From positions 62,001 through 126,000 of the forward strand of contig NZ_JBANRM010000002.1 of NCBI RefSeq assembly GCF_037154085.1: a DNA stretch of 64,000 nt. The letters are read 5' to 3'. A program made the position numbers and the translations under genes. Source of the DNA: Andeanibacterium fulvum (lineage in GTDB: Bacteria; Pseudomonadota; Alphaproteobacteria; Sphingomonadales; Sphingomonadaceae). Shown here one piece after another: positions 1 to 8,050 of this stretch. Each line of letters opens with the position of its first letter. The stretch's first letter is position 1. A model generated the notes under the pieces. The model had not been told where the DNA came from, ran no database searches, and was given only the letters and a program-made list of their open reading frames with translations.

Positions 1-1
1 C

Positions 2-1378
2 GGCGATATCTACCAGGCCAATTTCACCATGCAGCTTTCCGGATCGACCCGGGGCGATCCGCTGGCGCTCTATGCCGCGATTCGCCCTTCGGCCAATGCC
101 GGCTATGGCGGGGTGATCTTCGACGGATCGCACTGGCTGCTGTCGTTCAGCCCGGAACTGTTCTTCAGCCTGAAAGGCGATGCGGCGCGCTGCAAGCCGA
201 TGAAGGGCACTCGCCCGCGCGGCCGCGACGCGGCGGAAGACGCTGCCTTGGCCGAGGAACTGGCCGCTTCGGTCAAGGACCGGGCGGAAAACCTGATGAT
301 CGTGGACCTGATGCGCAACGACGTCAGCCGGGTTGCAGTGGCGGGCACGGTGCGCGTGGAAAAGCCGTTCCTCGTGGAAACCTATCCCACCGTCCACACC
401 ATGACCACCACGGTCTGCGCGCAATTGCAGCCCGGACTGGGCGCGATGGACATGATCCGCGCCCTGTTCCCCTGCGGATCGATCACCGGCGCGCCGAAGA
501 TCCGCGCGATGGAACTGATCGACGAGACCGAGCGCGACGTGCGCGGCCCCTATTGCGGCGCCATCGGCCGGATCGCCGCCAATGGCGACGCCGCCTTCAA
601 CGTGGCCATCCGCACGATCCGCCTGACGCCGGAAGAAAACGGCTGCGGCACGGCGGTAATGGGCGTGGGCGGCGCCATCGTGGCCGACAGCACCGCCATG
701 TCCGAATGGCGCGAATGCCTGGTGAAGGCCGATTTCGTGCGGCAGGCCGCCGCCGGGTTCGACCTGATCGAGACGATGGGCTTCGATCCCGAAAAGGGCA
801 TCCCGCTGCTGGAACTCCATCTCGAACGGTTGAAGGCCAGCGCCGCCGAACTGGGCTTCGCCTTCGATCGCCATGCGACGCGCAACCAGATTCAGGCCTT
901 GTGCTTCGAACTGGAAGAACCCGCCAAGCTGCGCCTGCTGCTGGCGCGCAGCGGGGCGACCACGCTGGAAACCGGGCCAGTGCCCGCCCCGCCCGCCGGG
1001 CCGATGCGCTGCGCGCTGGTGCCGCTGCCGGTCGTCACCGGGGACTGGCGCCTGCGCCATAAATCCACCGACCGCGCCTTTTACGAAATGGCCTTCGATC
1101 TGGCGAAGCAAGCGGGCGCGAACGAAGCACTGCTGCTGCGCGACGACGGGCTGATTACCGAAGGCAGCTTCACCAATATCTTTGTCGAACGGGATGGTAT
1201 GCTGCTTACCCCGCCGCTCCGGCTCGGCCTGCTGCCCGGCGTGCTGCGCCGTTCGCTGATCGATGCAGGCAAGGCGGTGGAGGCGGAGCTTACCGTGGCC
1301 GATCTTGCGGAGGGTTTCCTGCTGGGCAACGCCACGCGCGGATTGATGGCCGCACAACTTATGGAGAATGGCCAATGA
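2..1378 (+). CDS. pabB: Aminodeoxychorismate synthase component I fused to 4-amino-4-deoxychorismate lyase (5' truncated by window)
   Basis: The reading frame is open from base 2, so the gene starts before the window; the first visible residues GDIYQANFT are a conserved chorismate-binding signature. The first ~245 residues carry the PabB/TrpE catalytic half (PMKGTRPRG, ENLMIVDLMRND, FPCGSITGAPK), which aminates chorismate. From about residue 250 a class IV aminotransferase fold follows (RHKSTDRAFYE, EGSFTNIFV, LLPGVLRRSL). That is PabC, a PLP lyase releasing p-aminobenzoate and pyruvate. The fusion therefore makes PABA for folate in the cytosol, with ammonia from a separate PabA. The stop overlaps the next start by 4 nt (ATGA), so it is translationally coupled to the aminotransferase. 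The PabB/PabC fusion is a known architecture in alphaproteobacteria. Confidence 0.93.
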   Translation, partial: GDIYQANFTMQLSGSTRGDPLALYAAIRPSANAGYGGVIFDGSHWLLSFSPELFFSLKGDAARCKPMKGTRPRGRDAAEDAALAEELAASVKDRAENLMIVDLMRNDVSRVAVAGTVRVEKPFLVETYPTVHTMTTTVCAQLQPGLGAMDMIRALFPCGSITGAPKIRAMELIDETERDVRGPYCGAIGRIAANGDAAFNVAIRTIRLTPEENGCGTAVMGVGGAIVADSTAMSEWRECLVKADFVRQAAAGFDLIETMGFDPEKGIPLLELHLERLKASAAELGFAFDRHATRNQIQALCFELEEPAKLRLLLARSGATTLETGPVPAPPAGPMRCALVPLPVVTGDWRLRHKSTDRAFYEMAFDLAKQAGANEALLLRDDGLITEGSFTNIFVERDGMLLTPPLRLGLLPGVLRRSLIDAGKAVEAELTVADLAEGFLLGNATRGLMAAQLMENGQ

Positions 1379-2550
1379 GCTCGCCGCACCTTTCGCAGGC
1401 GCTCTCCCGCATCGAACCATCGCGCACCACGGCGATGACCGACCGCGCGACCGAACTGCGCGAACAGGGCCGGGATATCATCTCCCTTTCCGTAGGCGAG
1501 CCCGATTTCGCCACTCCCGCCCATGTGATCGCGGCGGCCAAGGCGGCGCTGGATGCGGGGCAGACGAAATATACTCCCGTCACCGGCACGATGCGACTGA
1601 AGGAAGCCGCCGCGCTGCATTTCAAGCGCGATCTGGGGATCGAGGCCGATCCGAAACAGGTGATCGTCAGCGCAGGCGGCAAGCAGGCGATCTTTCATGC
1701 GCTGCTCGCCACGCTCAGCCCCGGCGAGGAAGTGATCGTGCCCGCGCCCTGGTGGGTCAGCTATCCGCAGATCATCCGCTTTGCCGGTGGCCGCGTGGTG
1801 CCGCTGATCACCCGTGCGAAAGACAATTTCCGCTTCAGCCCCGCCGATGTGGAGGCGCTGATCACGCCGCAGACGCAGTGGCTGATGCTCAACAGCCCCG
1901 GCAATCCCACGGGCGCGGTCTATCCCGCGGAAATGCTGCTGGGCATCGGCGAAGTGCTGCGCCGCCATCCGCGCGTGCTGGTGCTGTCCGACGATATCTA
2001 TGCGCCGCTGATCTATACCGGCCAGCCACATGCGACCCTGGCCAATCTCTGCCCTGACCTTGCCGACCGCATCTGCACTGTCTCGGGCGTGTCGAAGAGC
2101 CACGCGATGACCGGCTTCCGCATCGGCGTGGCGACGGGCCCGGAATGGCTGATCTCTGCCATGGGGCGGCTGCAATCGCACAGCTCGGGCAATCCCGCCT
2201 CGATCAGCCAGGCCGCTGCCGTGGCCGCTTTCGAAGGGCCGCAGGAGTTCTTGGGCGAATGGCGCGAACGTTTCCGCGCGCGGCGCGACATGGTGGTGGG
2301 TGCGATCAACGCGATCCCCGGCCTGTCGACCCCGGTGCCGGACGGCGCCTTCTATTGCTTCATCGACGCGGCGCCCTTGATGGAGCGTTTCGGCGACGAT
2401 GAGGCGCTGGCGATGCATCTGCTCGATCATGGCGTGGCAGTGGTCGCCGCATCGGCTTTTGGCGGGCGCGACGGCTTCCGCATCAGCTTTGCCGCCGACG
2501 ATGCCGTGCTGGCGGAAGCCATGCGGCGCATTGCGGGGGCGCTGGCATGA
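1375..2550 (+). CDS. Class I/II pyridoxal-phosphate aminotransferase (aspartate/prephenate aminotransferase-like)
   Basis: A 391-residue fold-type I aminotransferase of the AspC/AatA group. Visible family motifs are SVGEPDF (residues 39-45), YTPVTG (66-71), NSPGNPTG (173-180), SDDIYAP (205-211) and the PLP-lysine segment SGVSKSHAMTGFRIG, with the Schiff-base lysine at K241. Such enzymes transfer amino groups between 2-oxoglutarate/oxaloacetate and aspartate, aromatic or prephenate substrates; the substrate cannot be decided from sequence. It overlaps pabB by 4 nt and the downstream pseudouridine synthase by 4 nt, so the genes form one tight operon. Start ATG at 1375 is supported by this coupling and by full family length. 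Confidence 0.92.
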   Translation: MSSPHLSQALSRIEPSRTTAMTDRATELREQGRDIISLSVGEPDFATPAHVIAAAKAALDAGQTKYTPVTGTMRLKEAAALHFKRDLGIEADPKQVIVSAGGKQAIFHALLATLSPGEEVIVPAPWWVSYPQIIRFAGGRVVPLITRAKDNFRFSPADVEALITPQTQWLMLNSPGNPTGAVYPAEMLLGIGEVLRRHPRVLVLSDDIYAPLIYTGQPHATLANLCPDLADRICTVSGVSKSHAMTGFRIGVATGPEWLISAMGRLQSHSSGNPASISQAAAVAAFEGPQEFLGEWRERFRARRDMVVGAINAIPGLSTPVPDGAFYCFIDAAPLMERFGDDEALAMHLLDHGVAVVAASAFGGRDGFRISFAADDAVLAEAMRRIAGALA

Positions 2551-3227
2551 GCCGCTGGTCGAACCTTGCCGACCGCATCCTGTTCGAAGATGCCGAAGCG
2601 CTGGTGATCGACAAGCCGGGCGGCATGCCGCTCGACCGGCCACGCGCCGGGGGCGAATCGCTCGACGATCATCTGGGCGAATTGCGGCTGGGCTTCCAGC
2701 GCGCGCCCGCCCCCGCGCACCGGCTCGATATGGATACGTCCGGCTGCCTGCTGCTCGCCCGCAATCCCAAGGCCCTGAAGCGATTCTCGCAGGCCTTCGA
2801 GGAACGGCGAGTGGAGAAGACCTATCTCGGCATCCTCGCCGGCGAAGTCGCGCAGGAAGAAGGCACAGTGGAACTGTCCCTTTCCAAGATCAGCAGCGCG
2901 GCCGATGGCTGGCGCATGATCCCGGCCAGGAAGGGCAAGCCCGCTGTCACTCACTGGCGGCGAATCGCAGTGAAGAACGGCGTGACGCTGGTGGAGTTCA
3001 AGCCGATCACCGGGCGCACGCACCAGATTCGCGTCCATGCCGCATCGGGCATCGGCTTCCCGCTGGCGGGCGATCCCGTCTACGGCAAGCGCGATTCGCG
3101 CGTGGGGCGCACCATGCTGCACGCATCGGCCCTGCTGCTGGAGCGCGAGGGGAAGGCCCCGATTGCCGCCGCCGCGCCGATGCCCGCCGATTTTGCCGTG
3201 TTCGGCTTTACTGGCGGCGATGACTGA
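2547..3227 (+). CDS. RluA-family pseudouridine synthase
   Basis: A 226-residue RNA pseudouridine synthase. The catalytic motif HRLDMDTSG places the nucleophilic aspartate at D61. Further family signatures are IDKPGGMP (21-28), RRVEKTY-like FEERRVEKTYLG and the C-terminal PITGRTHQIRVHAA. It lacks an N-terminal S4 domain, so it is the short RluA type that modifies 23S rRNA and/or tRNA; the exact target is not decidable. It overlaps the aminotransferase upstream (4 nt) and the arfB start downstream (8 nt), indicating co-translation. Confidence 0.92.
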   Translation: MSRWSNLADRILFEDAEALVIDKPGGMPLDRPRAGGESLDDHLGELRLGFQRAPAPAHRLDMDTSGCLLLARNPKALKRFSQAFEERRVEKTYLGILAGEVAQEEGTVELSLSKISSAADGWRMIPARKGKPAVTHWRRIAVKNGVTLVEFKPITGRTHQIRVHAASGIGFPLAGDPVYGKRDSRVGRTMLHASALLLEREGKAPIAAAAPMPADFAVFGFTGGDD

Positions 3228-3630
3228 GGACGATCTCGTTCCGCGTGCGCTGGCGCTGGCGGAAGAGAGCTTCATCGCCGCATCCGGCCCCGGTGGGCAG
3301 AACGTCAACAAGGTCGCCACGGCCGTCCAGCTGCGCGTGAATGTCTATGCGCTGCGCCTTTCGCCGCCCGTCTTCCACCGGCTGAAGGAACTGGCGGGCA
3401 GCCGGATGAATGCGAAGGGCGAAATCGTGATCGCCGCCCGCAATCACCGCACCCAGGAAATGAACCGCGCCGATGCCCGCGCGCGACTCACACAGCTGCT
3501 GGAAGAAGCCCAGCGTGAGCCGAAGAAGCGCGCCAAGAGCCGCCTGAACCGGATAGGCAAGGAAGCGCGTCTACAGTCCAAGAAGAAGCGCGGCAGCGTA
3601 AAGGCCGGACGCGGCAAGGTGGAGTGGTAG
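3220..3630 (+). CDS. arfB: Alternative ribosome-rescue factor ArfB (GGQ peptidyl-tRNA hydrolase, YaeJ type)
   Basis: A 136-residue single-domain class I release-factor relative. The GGQ catalytic motif lies at residues 25-27 in SGPGGQNVNK, followed by the fold's KVATAVQLR strand. A basic C-terminal tail rich in Lys/Arg (PKKRAKSRLNRIGKEARLQSKKKRG) is characteristic of ArfB and inserts in the empty mRNA channel of stalled ribosomes. The enzyme hydrolyses peptidyl-tRNA on non-stop ribosomes. The in-frame upstream extension lies entirely inside the RluA gene, so the ATG at 3220, which starts MTEDDLVPRA, is chosen; it overlaps the previous stop. Confidence 0.93.
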   Translation: MTEDDLVPRALALAEESFIAASGPGGQNVNKVATAVQLRVNVYALRLSPPVFHRLKELAGSRMNAKGEIVIAARNHRTQEMNRADARARLTQLLEEAQREPKKRAKSRLNRIGKEARLQSKKKRGSVKAGRGKVEW

Positions 3631-3756
3631 AATGGCACCGTCGCGCTTGACTTTCGGCCACTTCTGACGCAATGGCCGCCCCCTGTAGGCGGTGCCACGC
3701 GCACCGCTTTGTTGTTTTGGCCCGCTGTGGCCATCAGATAGATTTAGGATAGAGCC

Positions 3757-3924
3757 ATGGCGAAGCCCGCAACCGTCAAGATCCGGCTGGTCTCCACCGC
3801 CGACACCGGTTTCTTCTATGTGACCAAGAAGAACCCGCGCAACACGACCGAAAAGTTCAGCTTCCGCAAGTACGATCCGGTTGCTCGCAAGCACGTCGAG
3901 TTCAAGGAAGCCAAGATCAAGTAA
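3757..3924 (+). CDS. rpmG: 50S ribosomal protein L33
   Basis: A 55-residue protein beginning MAKPATVKIRLVSTADTGFF, with the family patterns YVTKKNPRN and the terminal FKEAKIK. Length and sequence match bacterial L33 of the cysteine-free (zinc-independent) type. A 126-bp gap separates it from arfB, so it probably has its own promoter. A ribosome-binding-site-like AGGA lies at 3746-3749, upstream of the ATG. A 9-bp inverted repeat follows the stop. Confidence 0.95.
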   Translation: MAKPATVKIRLVSTADTGFFYVTKKNPRNTTEKFSFRKYDPVARKHVEFKEAKIK

Positions 3925-3927
3925 GCT

Positions 3928-3951
3928 GAATTCCGGCCCGGTCCGGAATTC
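3928..3951 (+). terminator. Inverted repeat after rpmG, possible terminator
   Basis: GAATTCCGG at 3928-3936 pairs perfectly with CCGGAATTC at 3943-3951 across a 6-nt loop, 3 nt after the rpmG stop. There is no downstream T run, so it may act as an mRNA stabiliser or an attenuated terminator instead. Confidence 0.45.
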
Positions 3952-3987
3952 ACGCACAGTTCAAGGCTTCGTGCTAACAGGCGGGGC

Positions 3988-4659
3988 ATGAACACGATCT
4001 CTGCATTTTCGAAGAGCGCCATCCGCCCGGTCATTGCCGGTGCGCTGGCGCTCGCCGTGCCTTCGCTGGCACTGGCACCCGCTCTTCCCGCCCCTGCCGC
4101 GGCCGCCAGCGATGCGCGGCTGGATCAGGCGGTGGGCGCGCTGCGCGCAATCTCCACGCTCAAGGCGAACTTCACTCAGACGGACCGCAACGGCCAGCGA
4201 GTGAAGGGCGTGCTCAGCCTGAAGCAGCCCGGCCGGATTCGTTTCGAATACGAAAAGGGCGTGAACCTGCTGATCGTCGGCAATGGCAGTTCGCTGACCA
4301 TGATCGACTATGACGTGGCGCAGGTGCAGCGCTGGCCGATCAAGAATTCGCCGCTTGGCGCCCTGCTGGACCCATCGCGCGATGTGGCCCAGTTCGGCAA
4401 GATCCAGCCGACCTCCAGCCCCGATATCGTCAGTATCGAGGTGAAGGACCCGAAGAAGCCCGAATATGGCGTGATCACCCTGATCTTCGTGAAGAAGCCG
4501 GGCGCGCCGGGCGGGTTGGAACTGGTGAGCTGGGTGGCACTCGATTCGCAGAATCAGCGCACCACCGTGCGCCTGTCCGACCACCGTTACGGAGTCGCGA
4601 TTCCCGACTCGACGTTCAAGTGGCGCGACCCCCGCGTAACGACTCGTCGCCCGGGTTAA
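3988..4659 (+). CDS. lolA: LolA-type outer-membrane lipoprotein carrier protein
   Basis: A 223-residue protein with an N-terminal signal peptide (hydrophobic stretch about residues 17-40, AAAAS cleavage region). A LolA half-barrel follows: LRAISTLKANFTQ, then KGVLSLKQPGRIRFEYEKG, then a C-terminal VALDSQNQRTTVRLSD segment. LolA shuttles lipoproteins released by LolCDE through the periplasm to LolB. Family length is about 200-220 residues, which fits the ATG at 3988. It is monocistronic in layout, with rpmG 63 bp upstream and a 411-bp non-coding stretch downstream. Confidence 0.9.
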   Translation: MNTISAFSKSAIRPVIAGALALAVPSLALAPALPAPAAAASDARLDQAVGALRAISTLKANFTQTDRNGQRVKGVLSLKQPGRIRFEYEKGVNLLIVGNGSSLTMIDYDVAQVQRWPIKNSPLGALLDPSRDVAQFGKIQPTSSPDIVSIEVKDPKKPEYGVITLIFVKKPGAPGGLELVSWVALDSQNQRTTVRLSDHRYGVAIPDSTFKWRDPRVTTRRPG

Positions 4660-4699
4660 ACGGCCTGACAGCAAGCCGAAACTGGCCTGCGATGAACTG

Positions 4700-4878
4700 C
4701 TTTCACCTGTTCAGGAGGCAGCAATCTGAAGGACCCTAAAACAGTTTCACAAGGCGGCGCGAGGAGGGTTTCCCCCCTGTTGCCCTGACCTCCGCCAAGC
4801 AAGCTGCCTTGTACAGCGTGACGAACGCTCAAACGGAACCCTCGTCCCAATGCCCCCGGGACGGGGGTTCTTTGTTTT
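4700..4878 (+). ncRNA. Candidate structured non-coding RNA between lolA and xth
   Basis: The 411 bp between lolA and xth (4660-5070) contain no convincing ORF, but the first part can fold into an extended hairpin. AGGCAGC (4716-4722) pairs with GCTGCCT (4803-4809). GGCGG (4753-4757) pairs with CCGCC (4792-4796), AGG (4762-4764) with CCT (4789-4791), and AGGG (4765-4768) with CCCT (4775-4778). The series ends in a strong intrinsic terminator at 4836-4878. A long stem with a large internal loop is the general shape of 6S RNA, but the primary sequence does not let me assign it. An attenuator leader or a trans-acting sRNA are alternatives. Boundaries are approximate. The remainder, 4879-5070, is GC-rich with a CCCACCCGGC/GCCGGGTGGG inverted repeat and no recognised gene. 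Confidence 0.45.
4836..4878 (+). terminator. Strong rho-independent terminator
   Basis: A 13-bp stem (4836-4848 with 4858-4870, one G-T pair) around a 9-nt loop is followed by TTTGTTTT at 4871-4878. It lies ~180 bp after the lolA stop and ~190 bp before xth, so it most likely ends a short transcript of its own (the candidate RNA) or a long lolA 3' UTR. Confidence 0.85.
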
Positions 4879-5070
4879 CCCATTCCGGCGGTCGTGCAGC
4901 CGTGCCGCTCAAGGCGAACGATGGTCCGCCGGGGCCGTGCCAGCCCGCTCCCCCACCCGGCCCCCCAGACAGCATAATTGCCAGCGTGGCCGGGTGGGGA
5001 AGCGGGACCCACCTCGCATAAGCACCCTCACCCTTGCCGCCCCGTTCCATCCCCCCTATCTCCCCCGGCC

Positions 5071-5865
5071 ATGGTCAAGATCGCTTCCTGGAACATCAAT
5101 TCGGTGCGCCTGCGCATGCCGATCGTCGAACGCTTCCTGCAGGAGGAGGCGCCCGACGTGCTCTGCCTGCAGGAAATCAAGACGATCGAAGAGAGCTTCC
5201 CGCACAAGGCATTCGACGAGCTGGGATATACCCACCGCGCGATCCACGGGCAGAAGGGCTATCACGGCGTCGCCACGGTCAGCCGCATCCCCTTGCGCGA
5301 ATTCTCGCGGCATGACTGGCAGGACAATGGCGAGGCCCGCCATGTGGGCGTGGAACTGCTCGGGCCGGGCCAGGGCATGATCCTCGAGAACGTCTATATT
5401 CCGGCTGGCGGAGACGAGCCGGACCGCACGATCAATCCCAAGTTCGGGCAGAAACTCGATTTCTTCGAGCGGATGACCCGCTGGGCCGACACAGTGGACC
5501 GGCCAACCCTGATCGTGGGCGATTTCAATGTCGCCCCGCTCGAATGCGATGTGTGGAATCACAAGCAATTGCTCAAGGTGGTCAGCCACACCCCGATCGA
5601 AGTGGAAACCCTCCAGCGCTTCAAGGACGCGCATGGCTGGGTGGATATCGGGCGGGAACTGATCAAGGCGCCCGAACACTATTACAGCTGGTGGAGCTAT
5701 CGCTCGCCGGATTGGAAGGCCAATGATCGCGGCCGCCGGCTGGACCATATGTGGGCCTCGCCCGAACTGGCGAAGCAGGCTGTCGGCCATTCCGTGCTGG
5801 AAGCGGCACGCGACTGGGACAAGCCGAGCGATCATGTGCCGCTGATCACGGAGTTTGCACTCTGA
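5071..5865 (+). CDS. xth: Exodeoxyribonuclease III
   Basis: A 264-residue Mg-dependent endonuclease/exonuclease/phosphatase-fold enzyme. Active-site signatures are WNINSVR (7-13), LQEIKT with E35, GDFNVAP and the C-terminal SDHVPLI. XthA cleaves abasic sites and removes 3'-blocking groups in base-excision repair. The frame is open further upstream, but homology begins exactly at MVKIASWN, so the ATG at 5071 is used. The stop is embedded in the presumed start of ribA. Confidence 0.94.
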   Translation: MVKIASWNINSVRLRMPIVERFLQEEAPDVLCLQEIKTIEESFPHKAFDELGYTHRAIHGQKGYHGVATVSRIPLREFSRHDWQDNGEARHVGVELLGPGQGMILENVYIPAGGDEPDRTINPKFGQKLDFFERMTRWADTVDRPTLIVGDFNVAPLECDVWNHKQLLKVVSHTPIEVETLQRFKDAHGWVDIGRELIKAPEHYYSWWSYRSPDWKANDRGRRLDHMWASPELAKQAVGHSVLEAARDWDKPSDHVPLITEFAL

Positions 5866-6926
5866 GCAATCCCTCGCCCTCGCGCCGGGCGGCGCAGGCC
5901 GTGGACGCGTTGCGCCACGGCTGGCCGCTGGCACTGGAGGGCGGCCCTATCCTGCTGCCGGTGGAAACCGCCATCGCGCCGGGCGCCTCGTCGCGCCAGA
6001 TGCTGATCTCCGCCGCGCGGGCGGCCACGCTCAAGCTCGCCAACCAGCGCGAGGCGGCAGAGCCGCATGCCCCGGTGCTGATGCGCGGGACCGAGCCTTT
6101 CGACCTTGCCGCCGCCCTGCCGATCGCGGACCCGTCGCTGGACTTATCGGCGCCGATGAAGGGCCCGTTCCTGGCCGAGCATCTCGACTGGCGCGAGGCT
6201 GCCGCAGCCGCGCTGGAACTGGCGCGGATCGCGGGCATCCTTCCGGCCTTTCTGGTGGACCCGGTGAACGCCGGGGAAGCCCAGCCAGTGGCTCCGGGCG
6301 ATGTCGCCGCGCTGGCGGATGCGCAGCGCCTTTCCATCGCCACGCGCGCGCGCCTGCCTGTTTCGGCGAGCGAGGATGCGGAAATCGTCGCCTTCCGCAG
6401 TGCCGACGATCTGCGCGAACATGTCGCGCTGATAATCGGACAGCAGAACGCGGACCGCCCGCCGCTGGTGCGGCTCCATTCCGAATGCCTGACCGGCGAC
6501 ATCCTCGGCAGCCTCAAATGCGATTGCGGGCCGCAACTCGACGCCGCGCTCCACGCCATGGCGCATGAGGCGCAGGCAGGCGGCTGGGGCGTGCTGCTCT
6601 ATCTCAGGCAGGAAGGGCGCGGCATCGGCCTGGTCAACAAGCTGCGCGCCTATCGCCTGCAGGATCAGGGCTTCGATACGCTGGAGGCGAACCGTCGGCT
6701 TGGCTTCCCGGAAGAAGCGCGCGACTTCGCCACTGCCGCGCGGATGCTCGATCTGCTGGGCGTGCCCAATGTGCGGCTGATGACGAACAATCCGGAAAAG
6801 GTCGCGGCGCTTTCAGCGGCAGGGGTCAGCGTGATCGAACGCGTACCGCACCAGTTGCCCGCCAATCCGCACAACCAGCGCTATCTCGATACCAAGCGCG
6901 ACGGCGCGGGGCATTTGCTGGTTTAG
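5862..6926 (+). CDS. ribA: GTP cyclohydrolase II, long form with N-terminal extension
   Basis: The C-terminal ~200 residues are a complete GTP cyclohydrolase II: zinc-binding ECLTGDILGSLKCDCGPQ, catalytic LRQEGRGIGL, and MTNNPEKV near the end. The enzyme opens GTP to start riboflavin synthesis. The first ~150 residues (AVDALRHGWPLALEGG, ISAARAATLKLAN) resemble a degenerate 3,4-DHBP-synthase-like domain lacking the acidic DDEDRENEGD active site. The start is uncertain. No ATG exists between the xth stop region and the domain. A CTG at 5862 overlaps the xth stop and has GGAG 8 nt upstream; a GTG at 5901 is the alternative. Confidence 0.88.
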   Translation: MSNPSPSRRAAQAVDALRHGWPLALEGGPILLPVETAIAPGASSRQMLISAARAATLKLANQREAAEPHAPVLMRGTEPFDLAAALPIADPSLDLSAPMKGPFLAEHLDWREAAAAALELARIAGILPAFLVDPVNAGEAQPVAPGDVAALADAQRLSIATRARLPVSASEDAEIVAFRSADDLREHVALIIGQQNADRPPLVRLHSECLTGDILGSLKCDCGPQLDAALHAMAHEAQAGGWGVLLYLRQEGRGIGLVNKLRAYRLQDQGFDTLEANRRLGFPEEARDFATAARMLDLLGVPNVRLMTNNPEKVAALSAAGVSVIERVPHQLPANPHNQRYLDTKRDGAGHLLV

Positions 6927-6938
6927 ACACCCATTTTG

Positions 6939-7025
6939 TCACCCCGGACCTTTTCCGGGGTCCAGCTTCAAAGCCAGCTGCGATAGTGAAAAGAAAGCGG
7001 GATCCCGGAACAAGTCCGGGATGAC
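6939..7025. repeat. Paired REP-like palindromes between ribA and the beta-helix gene
   Basis: Two imperfect hairpins face each other. One at 6939-6963 has GTCACCCCGGAC / CCGGGGTCC arms and the other at 7000-7025 has GGATCCCGGA / TCCGGGATGAC arms. This is the intergenic palindrome type common in sphingomonads. It sits between the converging genes ribA and the beta-helix gene and may act as a bidirectional terminator. Confidence 0.7.
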
Positions 7026-7049
7026 TAGCGGGGTAACGAATGGCGCGAA

Positions 7050-8003
7050 TCACCGCCGTTCGTAGCGCGTCAGCCCCTGACCCAGCTTGTTCTGCCCGAT
7101 GGCAAGGCGGTGCCCGGTCCAGTCCGCCACGAACACGGTCGGCTGGGCGCGCGGGGCGAGGCGGGCATCGTTGCCCGAAATCTGCAGTCCGTCCGATGTA
7201 TGCCGCAAATCTTCCGCGCCCACGGCGATCAGGGCAGAGCGGTTTTCCTTGTCGGTCCCCTGCACGAACCAATTATTGGTGATCTGCCCGGTTGCGCCGG
7301 CCGGCAGGTCGATCATGTAATTGGTGCCGCGCCCGCCCGTATCGTCAAAGCTGCAGGAAGCGATCTGCACCTGCGCCGCGCGCGATTTCACGTAATGGCC
7401 GCCGCGCCCCTGTTCGAAGCGACTGCGAGTAACGCGCAGCTGGCCGTAATCGCCGATATAGATCGAATGGGCACAGCCGCCCGCACCTTCGCAAGTGCCC
7501 AGCCGGGTAAAGGTGGACTTGTCGATCACGATGCGCCCGTTCTGCGCCTCGCCGGTAAGGATGCCCTGCTGGCTGTCGCGGAACCAGCTCTGCGCGATAG
7601 TGAGGTTGCCCTGTTCCAGCCTGATGCCCGCGCCATTGCCATCGGGCACGCGCAGGTTCTGGAAGACGAGGCCAGTGATAGTGGCATTCTTGCCGCGCAG
7701 CACCAGCGCCGCCTTGCCTTCGCAGGTCACGCCATCCAGCACGGACTTGCCCGGCTCTGCCGCAAGATAGGAAATGCTCCCCGCCGTCTGCACCGCGCAA
7801 TCGGCATGGAGGCCGGGCGCGATGGAGATCGATCCCTTGCCCCCGCCGATCGCATCGACTGCCTGCTGCAGCTTGGCATAGCTGCGCCCGGTCTCGACCA
7901 CCTGATAGGGCGCGCTGCCGCCCTGGGCGAGAAGGGCCGGGGCGGAAGCCGCCGCGAGCGCGGCCATGCCAAGAGCGAGCGAAAGGCGGATGCGGGTCTC
8001 CAT
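7050..8003 (-). CDS. Secreted right-handed parallel beta-helix protein
   Basis: A 317-residue protein with a clear Sec signal peptide (about residues 1-26, ending ALLAQ). A pectate-lyase-like repetitive pattern follows: short turns such as GLHADCAVQTAG, LVLRGKNATITGLVFQNLRV, GIRLEQGNLTIAQSWFRDS and GRIVIDKSTFTR. This spacing is typical of the Pbl/NosD-type right-handed beta-helix. No pectinase catalytic set could be recognised, so the polysaccharide or surface role is unknown. It is transcribed alone; a hairpin separates it from the upstream gene. Confidence 0.75.
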   Translation of the reverse strand: METRIRLSLALGMAALAAASAPALLAQGGSAPYQVVETGRSYAKLQQAVDAIGGGKGSISIAPGLHADCAVQTAGSISYLAAEPGKSVLDGVTCEGKAALVLRGKNATITGLVFQNLRVPDGNGAGIRLEQGNLTIAQSWFRDSQQGILTGEAQNGRIVIDKSTFTRLGTCEGAGGCAHSIYIGDYGQLRVTRSRFEQGRGGHYVKSRAAQVQIASCSFDDTGGRGTNYMIDLPAGATGQITNNWFVQGTDKENRSALIAVGAEDLRHTSDGLQISGNDARLAPRAQPTVFVADWTGHRLAIGQNKLGQGLTRYERR

Positions 8004-8023
8004 GGCGGCGGCCCTAGCATTTG

Positions 8024-8048
8024 CGCGGTTAAGGAGCGGCTAACCGCG
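8024..8048 (-). terminator. Hairpin between a small membrane-protein gene and the beta-helix gene
   Basis: CGCGGTTA at 8024-8031 and TAACCGCG at 8041-8048 form an 8-bp perfect stem with a 9-nt loop just after the stop at 8051 (minus strand). There is no T run on the minus strand, so termination is only suggested. Confidence 0.4.
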
Positions 8049-8050
8049 TT

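Noticed and set aside
1081..2643. A 520-codon minus-strand frame opposite the aminotransferase and RluA gene
   Set aside because: Shadow of overlapping, well-supported plus-strand genes with coupled starts and stops.
4660..4878. SRP RNA or tmRNA in the lolA-xth gap
   Set aside because: The GGAA/AGCAGC core of SRP RNA and the tag-peptide and tRNA-like ends of tmRNA are not present; a 6S-type assignment is left open.
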